A stretch of 64,000 bases of DNA from Sulfolobales archaeon (GTDB lineage: Archaea > Thermoproteota > Thermoprotei_A > Sulfolobales > NBVN01). Location: contig JANXEN010000002.1 of NCBI GenBank assembly GCA_025058345.1, positions 159,679-223,678 of the forward strand, in the 5' to 3' direction. Under the pieces are notes generated by a model. The model had not been told where the DNA came from and made no database searches. It saw only the letters and a list, made by a program, of their open reading frames with translations. The position numbers and the translations under genes were made by a program. Shown piece by piece: positions 43,610 through 51,926 of the stretch (positions are counted from its first letter, which is position 1; every line of letters starts with the position of its first letter).

Positions 43610-44008
43610 ATGTTCTCAGTCAGGGAGATTAAGTGGGGTATTGCACACGTCTTCAGCTCTTTTAATAACACCATAATCAACATAACTGACTTAAGTGGTG
43701 CTGAAACAGTATCTAAGGCTTCTGGCGGTATGGTAGTTAAGGCTGATAGGGAGAAACCATCTCCTTACACTGCTATGATGATCGCGTATAGGGCAGCTCA
43801 AGACGCTATGGATAAGGGTGTAGGTGCTATACACATTAAGGTTAGAGGTCCTGGAGAGCATGGACCTAAGATACCGGGTCCTGGAGCTCAAGCAGCTATA
43901 AGGGCTCTTGCTAGGGCAGGCTTCATAATAGGTAGGATTGAGGACGTAACTCCAATACCTCACGATACTACGAGAAGGCCTGGCGGTAGGCGCGGACGTA
44001 GAGTCTAG
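43610..44008 (+). CDS. rps11: Ribosomal protein uS11
   Basis: Platform protein of the small subunit. The 132 residues carry [38 protein letters not shown] and the C-terminal [19 protein letters not shown] signature. AGGTGG precedes the ATG. Order with uS4 and Rpo3 is the conserved one. Confidence 0.97.
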   Translation: MFSVREIKWGIAHVFSSFNNTIINITDLSGAETVSKASGGMVVKADREKPSPYTAMMIAYRAAQDAMDKGVGAIHIKVRGPGEHGPKIPGPGAQAAIRALARAGFIIGRIEDVTPIPHDTTRRPGGRRGRRV

Positions 44009-44017
44009 GTGGATTTA

Positions 44018-44842
44018 ATGGGTTTTAATATTAGTGTCGTGGAGAGTGGAAGCAACTATATAAAGATACTTTTTGATGGGGTCCCTCTACAGTTAATAAA
44101 CGCTATTCGGAGGGCTGCGTTAGCTGAGGTCCCATCTATTGCTATTGATGAGGTTATCTTCATCGATAACACATCAGCTCTGTATGATGAGATAATTGCC
44201 CATAGGCTAGGATTAATACCCTTTACATCGGATGAAGCTATTGAAAAGTATAAAGCTCCTGAGGAGTGTGCTGAGTGTAAGGAGGCGGAAGGATGTGAGG
44301 GTTGTTACGCTATCATAACGCTCGACGTGTCTGCAAAGGACGATATGCTAACTGTCTACTCCCGTGACTTAATCCCTCATGACCCCAGCATAAAACCTGT
44401 GAATCCCGACATACCTATCGTTGTGTTAGCTCCTGGTCAGAGATTGGCCTTCGAAGCTAGGGCTAGATTAGGTAGGGGTAAGGAACACATTAAATGGAGC
44501 CCCGCTACGGTTGCCAACATTACGTACTTAGCTAAGATATCTGTTGATGGAAATAGATGTAATTTATGTGGTAAGTGTATTTCGACCTGCCCGAGGAAGG
44601 TATTTAACTTAACTTCTAAAGGTATTGAGTTCGATGAGGGTAGATGCATACTGTGTAGGCAGTGTGTTAAAGTCTGCGATCAGGAAGCTATAGAACTCGG
44701 TTGGCATGATGGTAAGTACATGCTTTATATAGAGAGTAGCGGTGCGTTAAGTCCGGAAAGAATTTTTTCTGAAGCTCTTAAGATTATTGTTAATAAGTTA
44801 AGAAGTGTTTACGAAGAGATAGATAAGTTTGGAGGGAGTTAA
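44018..44842 (+). CDS. rpo3: RNA polymerase subunit Rpo3 (RpoD) with ferredoxin-like domain
   Basis: Archaeal counterpart of bacterial alpha/eukaryotic Rpb3, required for polymerase assembly. LINAIRRAALAEVPSIAIDE near the N-terminus is the dimerisation motif. An inserted ferredoxin-like domain (about 180-225) has two complete CxxCxxCxxxC sets, CNLCGKCISTC and CILCRQCVKVC, so two [4Fe-4S] clusters are possible. Another cysteine group (ECAECKEAEGCEGC) lies at about 86-99. ATG 44018 follows GGTGG; GTG 44009 is the alternative. Confidence 0.95.
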   Translation: MGFNISVVESGSNYIKILFDGVPLQLINAIRRAALAEVPSIAIDEVIFIDNTSALYDEIIAHRLGLIPFTSDEAIEKYKAPEECAECKEAEGCEGCYAIITLDVSAKDDMLTVYSRDLIPHDPSIKPVNPDIPIVVLAPGQRLAFEARARLGRGKEHIKWSPATVANITYLAKISVDGNRCNLCGKCISTCPRKVFNLTSKGIEFDEGRCILCRQCVKVCDQEAIELGWHDGKYMLYIESSGALSPERIFSEALKIIVNKLRSVYEEIDKFGGS

Positions 44843-44843
44843 T

Positions 44844-45206
44844 ATGAGGAGAACAGGTCCTACAAATATAATGTTGAGGAAGTTGATTAAGGAGTTAAAG
44901 AAAGCATCAAATAAGTATAAAGCACCTGTATGGGATTACGTTGCGGATTTACTCTCTAAACCAAGTAGGGATAGAGTTGTCGTTAACTTAGGTAGGTTAA
45001 ACCGATACGTGAGTGACGGTGATGTAGTTGTAGTCCCTGGTAAAGTATTGGGTGTTGGCAGTCTCAACAAGAAGATCACGTTAGCGGTGGCATCTATATC
45101 TTTAAGTGCTGCAGATAAGGTCAAGGCTTCTGGGAGTAGGTTAATGCATATTAGGGATTTACTTAATGAGGATCCGGAAGGTAAGGGTGTGAAGGTGATA
45201 GTATGA
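44844..45206 (+). CDS. rpl18e: Ribosomal protein eL18
   Basis: Large-subunit protein (120 residues from ATG 44844), starting RRTGPTNIMLRKLIKELKKA and including VVVPGKVLGVGSLNKKITLA. GGAGGGAG precedes the ATG. Its start lies immediately after rpo3 and its stop overlaps uL13, as in other crenarchaea. Confidence 0.95.
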   Translation: MRRTGPTNIMLRKLIKELKKASNKYKAPVWDYVADLLSKPSRDRVVVNLGRLNRYVSDGDVVVVPGKVLGVGSLNKKITLAVASISLSAADKVKASGSRLMHIRDLLNEDPEGKGVKVIV

Positions 45207-45646
45207 ATGAGGGTAAGGTCGTAGTCTTTGATGCTGAAGGAGCTATCTTAGGTAGATTAGCGACAGCTATATCTAAAGCATTGTTAAGTGGTTATAATGT
45301 GGTTGTAGTGAATTCGGAGAAGGCGGTAGTCAGTGGAAATCCTCACATGGTGATCGACTCATATAGAGTTTGGTTTGAGATTAAGACCTTAAGAAATCCT
45401 TATAAGTGGTCTCCTAAGAGGCCTAGGTCCCCTGTAGCAATAGTTAAGAGGGCTGTTAAGGGTATGTTACCTAAGGATAATTGGAGGGGAGTTATGTTGC
45501 TTAAGAACTTGAAGGTCTATGTGGGTTACCCAGAAGAGTTAAAGAAGTATGAAGCTGTTAGAGTTATTGATGCAGAAGCATCAAGACTTAATAGAGGATT
45601 TATAACTGTTGGTGAAATAGCTAGGATGCTTGGGTGGAAGAGTTGA
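45203..45646 (+). CDS. rpl13: Ribosomal protein uL13
   Basis: Large-subunit assembly protein of 147 residues with FDAEGAILGRLATAISKALL near the N-terminus and RAVKGMLPKDNWRGVMLLKN in the middle. The ATG overlaps the eL18 stop, and the stop TGA overlaps the TTG start of uS9. Confidence 0.95.
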   Translation: MNEGKVVVFDAEGAILGRLATAISKALLSGYNVVVVNSEKAVVSGNPHMVIDSYRVWFEIKTLRNPYKWSPKRPRSPVAIVKRAVKGMLPKDNWRGVMLLKNLKVYVGYPEELKKYEAVRVIDAEASRLNRGFITVGEIARMLGWKS

Positions 45647-46059
45647 GTGGGCGTCAACTAAAGATCGTTATATCGTCAAGTAAAAGGAAAACAGCAGTGG
45701 CTAGAGTTACGCTAAAGCCTGGTAAAGGCAGGGTATGGGTGAACGGAATCCCCTTAGAGATACTTCCTATCGAAATGGCACGGTTGAAGATTATGGAACC
45801 TTTACTACTTGCTGGGGAGGGAATATGGAATAGCGTAGATATTAAGGTTTCAGTCAGCGGAGGTGGTTATATGTCTCAGGCAGAGGCTGCAAGGACAGCT
45901 ATAGCTAGAGCTCTACTTCTCTTTACCGGTAGTGATGAACTTAAGCAACGCTTTAAGGAATACGGTAGGGCTATGTTAGCCGGAGACTCGAGACAGACAG
46001 AGCCTGAGAAGTGGATGAGGTATAGCGCAAGGAGGTGGAGGCAGAAGTCCTATAGGTGA
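45643..46059 (+). CDS. rps9: Ribosomal protein uS9
   Basis: Small-subunit protein whose C-terminal tail touches P-site tRNA; the 138 residues end in MRYSARRWRQKSYR, the diagnostic tail. SSSKRKTAVARVTLKPGKGR and VSGGGYMSQAEAARTAIARA are present. TTG 45643 is favoured over GTG 45634 since GGTGG (45633-45637) lies five bases before it. Confidence 0.95.
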   Translation: MSGRQLKIVISSSKRKTAVARVTLKPGKGRVWVNGIPLEILPIEMARLKIMEPLLLAGEGIWNSVDIKVSVSGGGYMSQAEAARTAIARALLLFTGSDELKQRFKEYGRAMLAGDSRQTEPEKWMRYSARRWRQKSYR

Positions 46060-46065
46060 TGTATT

Positions 46066-46269
46066 ATGGTCATTATACCAGTTAGATGTTTTACATGCGG
46101 AGCTGTAATCGGTGATAAGTGGGATGAATTCGCTAGGAAGGTTAGTGAAGGTGGGAAACCCGACGAGGTCTTAGACAACCTAGGTATTAAAAGGTATTGC
46201 TGTAGGAGGATGCTACTCTCACACGTAGACCTAATAAATGAGATAGTAATGTATTCGAGGAAGGTATAA
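46066..46269 (+). CDS. rpo10: RNA polymerase subunit Rpo10 (RpoN)
   Basis: Small zinc-binding polymerase subunit (Rpb10 homolog) of 67 residues. [15 protein letters not shown] and [17 protein letters not shown] contain the atypical CxxC...CC zinc site of the family. It sits between uS9 and uS2, the conserved archaeal position. Confidence 0.97.
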   Translation: MVIIPVRCFTCGAVIGDKWDEFARKVSEGGKPDEVLDNLGIKRYCCRRMLLSHVDLINEIVMYSRKV

Positions 46270-46271
46270 CT

Positions 46272-46931
46272 ATGTATAACCCATCTGACGAGAAAAAGGA
46301 GTTCGAAAAAGTATTAATTACCGAAAAAGGTACTATAGAGCTCTTAGTGCCTCTAGATATTTACTTAGCTGCTGGAGTACATATCGGGACACACATATGT
46401 ACAAAACATATGGAGGAATTCGTCTATAAGTTAAGGCCTGACGGTCTATACATTCTTAACGTAAGGTTGATAGATGAGAGGATTAGAGTTGCAGCTAAAT
46501 TCCTCTCTAGGTTTAATACAGGTTCGATAGTTGCCATATCAGCACGTCAATACGGTTTTAAACCTGTGGAGATGTTCGCTAAACTAACAGGAAATAAGTC
46601 ACTGACTGGTAGGTTTGTTCCGGGGACATTAACTAATCCGAGGTTGAACTCCTTCATAGAGAGTGACGTAGTTATCGTAACAGATCCTAGGGCGGATACT
46701 CAGGCGTTAAACGAGGCTGCTAAGGTAGGAATCCCAGTTATCGCTATATCAAGTACTGATAATAAGTTATCAGGTATTGATTTAGTTATTCCAGGGAATA
46801 ATAAGGGTAGGAAGTCATTGGCTGTTATCTACTGGCTGTTAACAAAGCAGCTACTAAGGGAGAAGGGTGTCCTACCACCTAACGGTGAGTTGCCGGTAGG
46901 TTATGAGGAGTTTGAAACTAAGGTGGGTTAA
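46272..46931 (+). CDS. rps2: Ribosomal protein uS2
   Basis: Small-subunit protein of 219 residues (archaeal S2/SA type). [36 protein letters not shown] and [20 protein letters not shown] are family signatures. The stop TAA overlaps the ATG of the MEMO gene. Confidence 0.96.
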   Translation: MYNPSDEKKEFEKVLITEKGTIELLVPLDIYLAAGVHIGTHICTKHMEEFVYKLRPDGLYILNVRLIDERIRVAAKFLSRFNTGSIVAISARQYGFKPVEMFAKLTGNKSLTGRFVPGTLTNPRLNSFIESDVVIVTDPRADTQALNEAAKVGIPVIAISSTDNKLSGIDLVIPGNNKGRKSLAVIYWLLTKQLLREKGVLPPNGELPVGYEEFETKVG

Positions 46932-47782
46932 TGGGAGTCTTAAAAAGGACTCCAGTGGTTGCAGGTTCTTTTTACGAGTCCTCGCAGGCTAAACTTATAG
47001 ATAGGATTAAATGGTGTTTCATCCATGAATTAGGTCCCCGCAATTTACCTGAGGTTGGTGCTAGGCGTAGGGAGAGTCATGGTTACGTAGTTCCTCACGC
47101 TGGTTACATGTATAGCGGTCCAGTAGCTGCCCATACGTACTTCAGGGTTGCTGTAGAGGGTAAACCTGAGGCCTTCGTATTGTTAGGTCCTAATCATACC
47201 GGGATAGGTACTGCCGTATCAATATATGATAGGGGATTGTGGAGCACCCCACTAGGTGATGTTGAGGTTGACTCGGACTTAGCTCAGGAGATTTTAAGGA
47301 ATTCCAACTACGTTGATGTAAACTATGACGCTCACAAATATGAGCATTCTATTGAGGTTCAGCTACCTTTTCTCCAATTTATATTTAAGAACTTCAAGAT
47401 AGTTCCAATAGTGATTGCTTATCAAGTACCTGAAATCGCTAAAGACTTAGCTAGATCTATAGCTAATGCTTCCAATAAGTTAGGGAGAGATGTGGTTGTC
47501 CTAGCTTCAAGTGATATGAGTCATTACGAACCTCAGACAACTGCCTACGAGAAAGATAGAGAGGTGTTGGAACACATCGTCAAGTTAAGTCCTGAGGACG
47601 TATTCGATGTCGTTAACGAGAGGAACGTAAGCATGTGTGGAGTTGGACCTGTTATGGCTTTGCTTTACTACGCACGAAGTATGGGTGGTAGTAGGGGCGA
47701 GGTCCTCAAATATGCAACCTCAGGTGATATTACTGGTGATTTAGATGCGGTTGTTGGTTACGCATCTGTGAGGATTTTCTAA
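46931..47782 (+). CDS. MEMO1 family protein
   Basis: Archaeal member of the MEMO family (AmmeMemoRadiSam system B), related in fold to class III extradiol dioxygenases. The 283 residues show VAGSFYESS at the N-terminus, VVPHAGYMYSGPVAAHTYF (about 57-75), LLGPNHTGIG and ASSDMSHYEP, holding the metal-binding histidines. Molecular function in archaea is not settled. In many archaea this gene opens the mevalonate-pathway run, as it does here. Confidence 0.93.
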   Translation: MGVLKRTPVVAGSFYESSQAKLIDRIKWCFIHELGPRNLPEVGARRRESHGYVVPHAGYMYSGPVAAHTYFRVAVEGKPEAFVLLGPNHTGIGTAVSIYDRGLWSTPLGDVEVDSDLAQEILRNSNYVDVNYDAHKYEHSIEVQLPFLQFIFKNFKIVPIVIAYQVPEIAKDLARSIANASNKLGRDVVVLASSDMSHYEPQTTAYEKDREVLEHIVKLSPEDVFDVVNERNVSMCGVGPVMALLYYARSMGGSRGEVLKYATSGDITGDLDAVVGYASVRIF

Positions 47783-47799
47783 AGTTCGAAGGGTTTCAC

Positions 47800-48585
47800 T
47801 TGCTTAATTTTAGTAACGAGGTCAACGTAAGCACCTGCGAATACTTCCCACTCTTCGGTATTTCTTTACCTCGGAAGCATAACCCAGTAATAGTTTCCCC
47901 AATTAGGAATTCTAAAATTTCAGTAAATGTTGAATTAATGCGTGATGAGGGATTAGAACTCATTGATGCTGGTGAGGCTTTAGAGAGATATCTCTTTAGT
48001 TTTTACCGATTTGTACGTGATGAGTTGAACTTCAACTACGGATTCAGGGTAGTTGTTGGAGGTCCACCTACTTATAAGGGATTTACTTACGTAGCCGTAA
48101 CTAACGCTATGGCTAGAATTCTTGCAGGGAGACTGACTGATGAGGTATACGGATTTCTAAACGTTGTTGATAGTAGGTTGGGAGTACCTGAATGCGTCAC
48201 AGCCTTAAGATTATACGACAGGGTTGTAGGTGCCTATATATGGAGATACGGTGATGAAGCGGTAAAGATAGAGGGGCTTGAGGCAAGCGTTAAATCAGTG
48301 TCATCGGTAACTAAAGCGATGTACAGGAATTCCATCGTTGGTAACGAGCAAGTAAGTAATGTATTGACCCACCTAATTGGGCAGGCAACCATAGAGGTGT
48401 TTAAATCCTTAATTAGTAGGGACGTTGAAATGCTACATGACTATATCAACCTTCTAAACAAAGTGTGGGAAAGCATATACGTACTTGATGAGCAATACCT
48501 ACGTAGCTATTCTTCAGGTAATACCTACTTATATGTTCGGGATTTCGATGAGGTGTTAATTCTTGAAATTGAGCTACGCCTGTAG
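47800..48585 (+). CDS. Uncharacterised protein in the mevalonate kinase position
   Basis: I do not recognise a family with confidence. The 261-residue protein lies where archaea usually encode mevalonate kinase (MEMO, this gene, IPK, IDI-2, prenyl synthase). It has the general layout of a GHMP kinase: an N-terminal beta segment, then GGPPTYKGFTYVAVTNAMAR (about 89-108) where GHMP kinases have the PxxxGLGSSAA ATP loop. The loop glycines and serines are absent, so it is either a very divergent or inactive GHMP relative or an unrelated protein. TTG start. Its end overlaps IPK by 23 bases. Confidence 0.7.
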   Translation: MLNFSNEVNVSTCEYFPLFGISLPRKHNPVIVSPIRNSKISVNVELMRDEGLELIDAGEALERYLFSFYRFVRDELNFNYGFRVVVGGPPTYKGFTYVAVTNAMARILAGRLTDEVYGFLNVVDSRLGVPECVTALRLYDRVVGAYIWRYGDEAVKIEGLEASVKSVSSVTKAMYRNSIVGNEQVSNVLTHLIGQATIEVFKSLISRDVEMLHDYINLLNKVWESIYVLDEQYLRSYSSGNTYLYVRDFDEVLILEIELRL

Positions 48586-49351
48586 AGTCATTAAGTTAGG
48601 TGGTAGCGTAGTAACTGTGAAGGATAAACCTATGAGTGTTAGGCATGATATTATCAAGTATTTGTCGTCTGAGTTAGCTAGCTTTTTAAATGAGCACCCT
48701 AACGTTCGGCTCCTCCTCATCCACGGAGGTGGGAGTTTCGGCCACTTCTCGATTAAGAAGTGCTTAAGTTCCGTAGGTGCGATAGACGTGAAGTGTTTTT
48801 CACACACCTCCTATATGATGATGTTGCTTAACACATACTTAGTTAACGAGCTCATAGAGGCTGGGTTAACTCCTGTGTCGATACCTCCTCACACGATCTT
48901 CTGGAAGGAAGGCGGTAAGCTTAAATACGAATTAGGTCTACTCAAGGAGTACTTAGCTAAAGGATTTACGCCAGTACTCTACGGTGATGTTATAATCAGC
49001 GATAACGTATTTGAGGTACTTTCTGGCGATACAATTGCATGGGTATTAGCTAAGGAATTAGATGTTAATGAAATAGTATTCGTCACAGACGTAGATGGTT
49101 TATTCGATAAAGATCCTAAGGTACATTCAGACGCTAAATTCATAGAAACCTTACGTGCTGAGGAGTTGAAGGACCTTAAGTTCTCGACAAGCGATTACGA
49201 CGTCACAGGATCTATGATGCTTAAACTTACAGAGGGCTTGAAGTATGGTGTGAAGGACGTAAGGGTACGGATAGTTAATGGTTTGGTTAAGGGGAACGTA
49301 TATAAGGTGTTGGTCGGTAGTTCTACCGTAGGTACGGTGGTTGAGTATTGA
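48563..49351 (+). CDS. ipk: Isopentenyl phosphate kinase
   Basis: Phosphorylates isopentenyl phosphate to isopentenyl diphosphate in the archaeal mevalonate pathway. Amino-acid-kinase fold, 262 residues: VIKLGGSVVTVKDKP (about 9-23), LLIHGGGSFGHFSIKKC with the catalytic His, and ITDVDGLFDKDP. TTG 48563 follows GGTG at 48551-48554. The stop overlaps the IDI-2 start. Confidence 0.95.
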   Translation: MKLSYACRVIKLGGSVVTVKDKPMSVRHDIIKYLSSELASFLNEHPNVRLLLIHGGGSFGHFSIKKCLSSVGAIDVKCFSHTSYMMMLLNTYLVNELIEAGLTPVSIPPHTIFWKEGGKLKYELGLLKEYLAKGFTPVLYGDVIISDNVFEVLSGDTIAWVLAKELDVNEIVFVTDVDGLFDKDPKVHSDAKFIETLRAEELKDLKFSTSDYDVTGSMMLKLTEGLKYGVKDVRVRIVNGLVKGNVYKVLVGSSTVGTVVEY

Positions 49352-50418
49352 GTTCTGGTAGTTCCAATCGTAAATTAGAGCATATAGATATATCATTGAG
49401 GGAGGATGTTGAGGGGCCTCTAAAGACTTTACTTGAATGTGTTCACATAGTACATAATGCTGTTCCTGAGTTGGATTTAAGCGACGTAGATCTTTCGCTT
49501 GAGTTCTTGGGGAAGAGGTTGAATCTACCGTTAATTATAAGCGGTATGACTGGAGGTGCACGCGGTACTGAAAACATTAATGCTGAGTTAGCAAAGATCG
49601 CTGAAGATGTAGGAATAGGGTTGGGTGTGGGGAGTCAGAGGGCTGCCATCGAGGATGAGTCCTTAAGATATACGTATGCTGTTGTCAGGGAATATGCACC
49701 TAAGTCCCCCATACTTGCTAATATAGGAATTTCTGAGTTCATTCGCTATGACTTATCATTAATTACGAAGATAGTTGACATGGTTAGTGCGGATGCTTTA
49801 GCTGTTCACCTAAACGTCGCTCAAGAACTCACACAGCCTGAAGGTTCACATACATTTAAGGGGTTTATTAAGAGACTTGAAGTAGTGATGAAGGAACTTC
49901 CAGTGCCTTTAATCATTAAGGAGGTCGGGTTCGGCATCTCTAAAGAAGTTGCTGAGGTACTTAATGGGATGGGAATCAAGTATTTCGATGTTGCTGGTTC
50001 CGGCGGGACTAATTGGGCTAAGATTGAGATGTTTAGAGCTAGATTAAGGAATGATAGGGTTAAGGAGAGGGTTGCTTCAGAACTCCTAAGCTGGGGAATT
50101 CCAACAGCAGCATCCATCGTTGAAGTTTGGAATGGGGCGCCTAAATCCACCATAATAGCTAGTGGCGGAATTAGAACCGCGTTAGACATCGTTAAGTCCC
50201 TAAGGTTAGGTGCCGATTTAGTTGGTTTAGCTCTACCGCTCCTTAAGGCATATCACTATGGTACTCTACAGGAGTATTTAGCGGGTCTTATTAAGTCTAT
50301 CAAGGCGTTAATGGTCCTCTCGGGTGCTAGGAACGTATATGAGTTGAGGAAGAAGCCTATAATCATTTACGACCCACTTAAGAGCTGGATCACTCAACGT
50401 GATTTAAAAATACCTTAA
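49348..50418 (+). CDS. fni: Type 2 isopentenyl diphosphate isomerase
   Basis: FMN- and NADPH-dependent interconversion of IPP and DMAPP. The 356 residues contain LPLIISGMTGGARGTENINA, VGSQRAAIED, SADALAVHLNVAQE and VAGSGGTNWAKIE, all typical of IDI-2 flavin and substrate sites. TTG start overlaps ipk. It feeds the following prenyl synthase for archaeal lipids. Confidence 0.95.
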   Translation: MSSGSSNRKLEHIDISLREDVEGPLKTLLECVHIVHNAVPELDLSDVDLSLEFLGKRLNLPLIISGMTGGARGTENINAELAKIAEDVGIGLGVGSQRAAIEDESLRYTYAVVREYAPKSPILANIGISEFIRYDLSLITKIVDMVSADALAVHLNVAQELTQPEGSHTFKGFIKRLEVVMKELPVPLIIKEVGFGISKEVAEVLNGMGIKYFDVAGSGGTNWAKIEMFRARLRNDRVKERVASELLSWGIPTAASIVEVWNGAPKSTIIASGGIRTALDIVKSLRLGADLVGLALPLLKAYHYGTLQEYLAGLIKSIKALMVLSGARNVYELRKKPIIIYDPLKSWITQRDLKIP

Positions 50419-50439
50419 CGCTTCTATTTTGGTGATTTG

Positions 50440-51438
50440 ATGGTGGATGAGTTACTTAGGTATGCATCGGTGATAGCTGAGAGGGTTAACCCTATCATCG
50501 ATGAAGTGATGAGGGGAGAGGAGAGAAAACTCTATAACGCTTCCCTACATCTCCTCAAAGCTGGTGGTAAGAGATTAAGGCCTCTACTTACGGTCTTATC
50601 TGCTAGGCTTTTCGGTCTTGATGAGGGTTTAGCACTATATCCTGCTGCCAGTGTTGAACTTCTTCATAACTTCACGTTAATCCACGACGATATAATGGAT
50701 AGGGATGAGTTTAGGAGAGGTGTACCAACAGTTCATAAGATTTACGGTGAGGCTATGGCTATATTAGCGGGGGATCTACTGTTTGCTAAGTCTTATGAGG
50801 CGATGTTAAGGTTGTGGGGTAGGGTCCCTGACAATTTACTCGTTAAGGCCTTAAGGGAGCTTACATGGGCTGCAGTCACCGTAGCAGAGGGTCAGTCATT
50901 AGATATGGAGTTTGGAAGTAGGGATGACGTTAGGATGGAGGAATACCTAACCATGATATTTAAGAAGACAGCCGCGTTGTTTAAGGCCTCCGCGTATATC
51001 GGTAGCGTAATTGCTGGTGCTAATGATGATGATTTAGTGAGGATTTGCGAATTCGCCAAAAGTGTGGGGATAGCATTCCAGATAAGGGATGATGAGTTAG
51101 GGTTAATAGGTGATGAGAAGGTGTTGGGTAAGCCCGTCTTCAGCGACCTCAGGGAAGGTAAGAAGACATTACTCATAATCTATGCATTAAATAACGTGAG
51201 TAGTAGTGAGAGGGAAGTGATACTTAAATATTTAGGTAAGTCCAACGCAAGTGAGGATGATCTTAGACGCGTCGCTAAGATAGTAGTGGATTCAGGGGCT
51301 TTAGAGTTCAGCAACAGAGTTGCTGAGGATTACCTTAAGAAGGGGTTAACGGCACTTGATGGTGTTAACGCGAAGGATTTAGAGGCTAAGAAGCTCTTGA
51401 TGGAATTCGCTTTATTCCTAACTAAGAGGTTGTATTAG
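50440..51438 (+). CDS. Polyprenyl diphosphate synthase (GGPP/FGPP synthase)
   Basis: Builds the C20 (or C25) isoprenoid diphosphate for membrane lipids. 332 residues from ATG 50440: AGGKRLRPLL (about 41-50), first Asp-rich motif HDDIMD at 82-87 followed by RRG, and the second motif FQIRDDELG. Phe at the fifth position before the first motif fits a product limited to about C20; exact chain length is not certain. GGTG precedes the ATG by five bases. Confidence 0.94.
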   Translation: MVDELLRYASVIAERVNPIIDEVMRGEERKLYNASLHLLKAGGKRLRPLLTVLSARLFGLDEGLALYPAASVELLHNFTLIHDDIMDRDEFRRGVPTVHKIYGEAMAILAGDLLFAKSYEAMLRLWGRVPDNLLVKALRELTWAAVTVAEGQSLDMEFGSRDDVRMEEYLTMIFKKTAALFKASAYIGSVIAGANDDDLVRICEFAKSVGIAFQIRDDELGLIGDEKVLGKPVFSDLREGKKTLLIIYALNNVSSSEREVILKYLGKSNASEDDLRRVAKIVVDSGALEFSNRVAEDYLKKGLTALDGVNAKDLEAKKLLMEFALFLTKRLY

Positions 51439-51440
51439 TA

Positions 51441-51926
51441 GTGGGTTTAACAACTAGGGTGAATAAGTTCTTAGATAGTATTTCGAAATATTATGAAGGA
51501 GTTTCCTGCTACGTACGTAGTAAGTATAAGCTCGGTAAGTGTGATGAGTTACTTCCTAAGGAGTTCTGTGAGGGGTTTGAGAGAATTGACTGTATCTCTT
51601 TGAGGGATTTAATTAATGGAGATGTTGTTAGGGATGAGCTGCTAGTACGTAATGATAGGTTAGATGTGCTTATTCATGTAAGTCGTGATGCTAAGGTATG
51701 TATTTTAGAGGTTTCTGCGCGTGAAGTCATCCTAGATGTTGATGAATGTATGAGGGTCGATGAAGGAGACTTATTGGCTTACTTAATCACCGGTAAGGGT
51801 GAGGTTAGGGGCTTCCAATCCAGATGTAAAGGCTATATAGTACTTATTGAGGAATTAGTTGGCAGACCCCAAACATATAAGATATACGTGGTTGGTGATG
51901 AGTATGTCAGAGAAGTTCGGCAGTGA
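51441..51926 (+). CDS. Uncharacterised archaeal protein (possibly DUF2118-like)
   Basis: 161-residue soluble protein. The C-terminal part (about 80-150: VREVILDVDECMRVDEGDLL is not contiguous with but near AYLITGKGEVRGFQSRCKGY) looks like a biotinyl/lipoyl-type beta barrel of the sort seen in DUF2118, but I am not certain. No lysine of a biotin motif is visible. GTG start two bases after the prenyl synthase, and it overlaps gltX at its end. Function unknown. Confidence 0.7.
   Translation: MGLTTRVNKFLDSISKYYEGVSCYVRSKYKLGKCDELLPKEFCEGFERIDCISLRDLINGDVVRDELLVRNDRLDVLIHVSRDAKVCILEVSAREVILDVDECMRVDEGDLLAYLITGKGEVRGFQSRCKGYIVLIEELVGRPQTYKIYVVGDEYVREVRQ

Noticed and set aside
43691-43963. 90-codon minus-strand frame
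   Set aside because: Complete antisense overlap with uS11, with no binding site or recognisable protein features.
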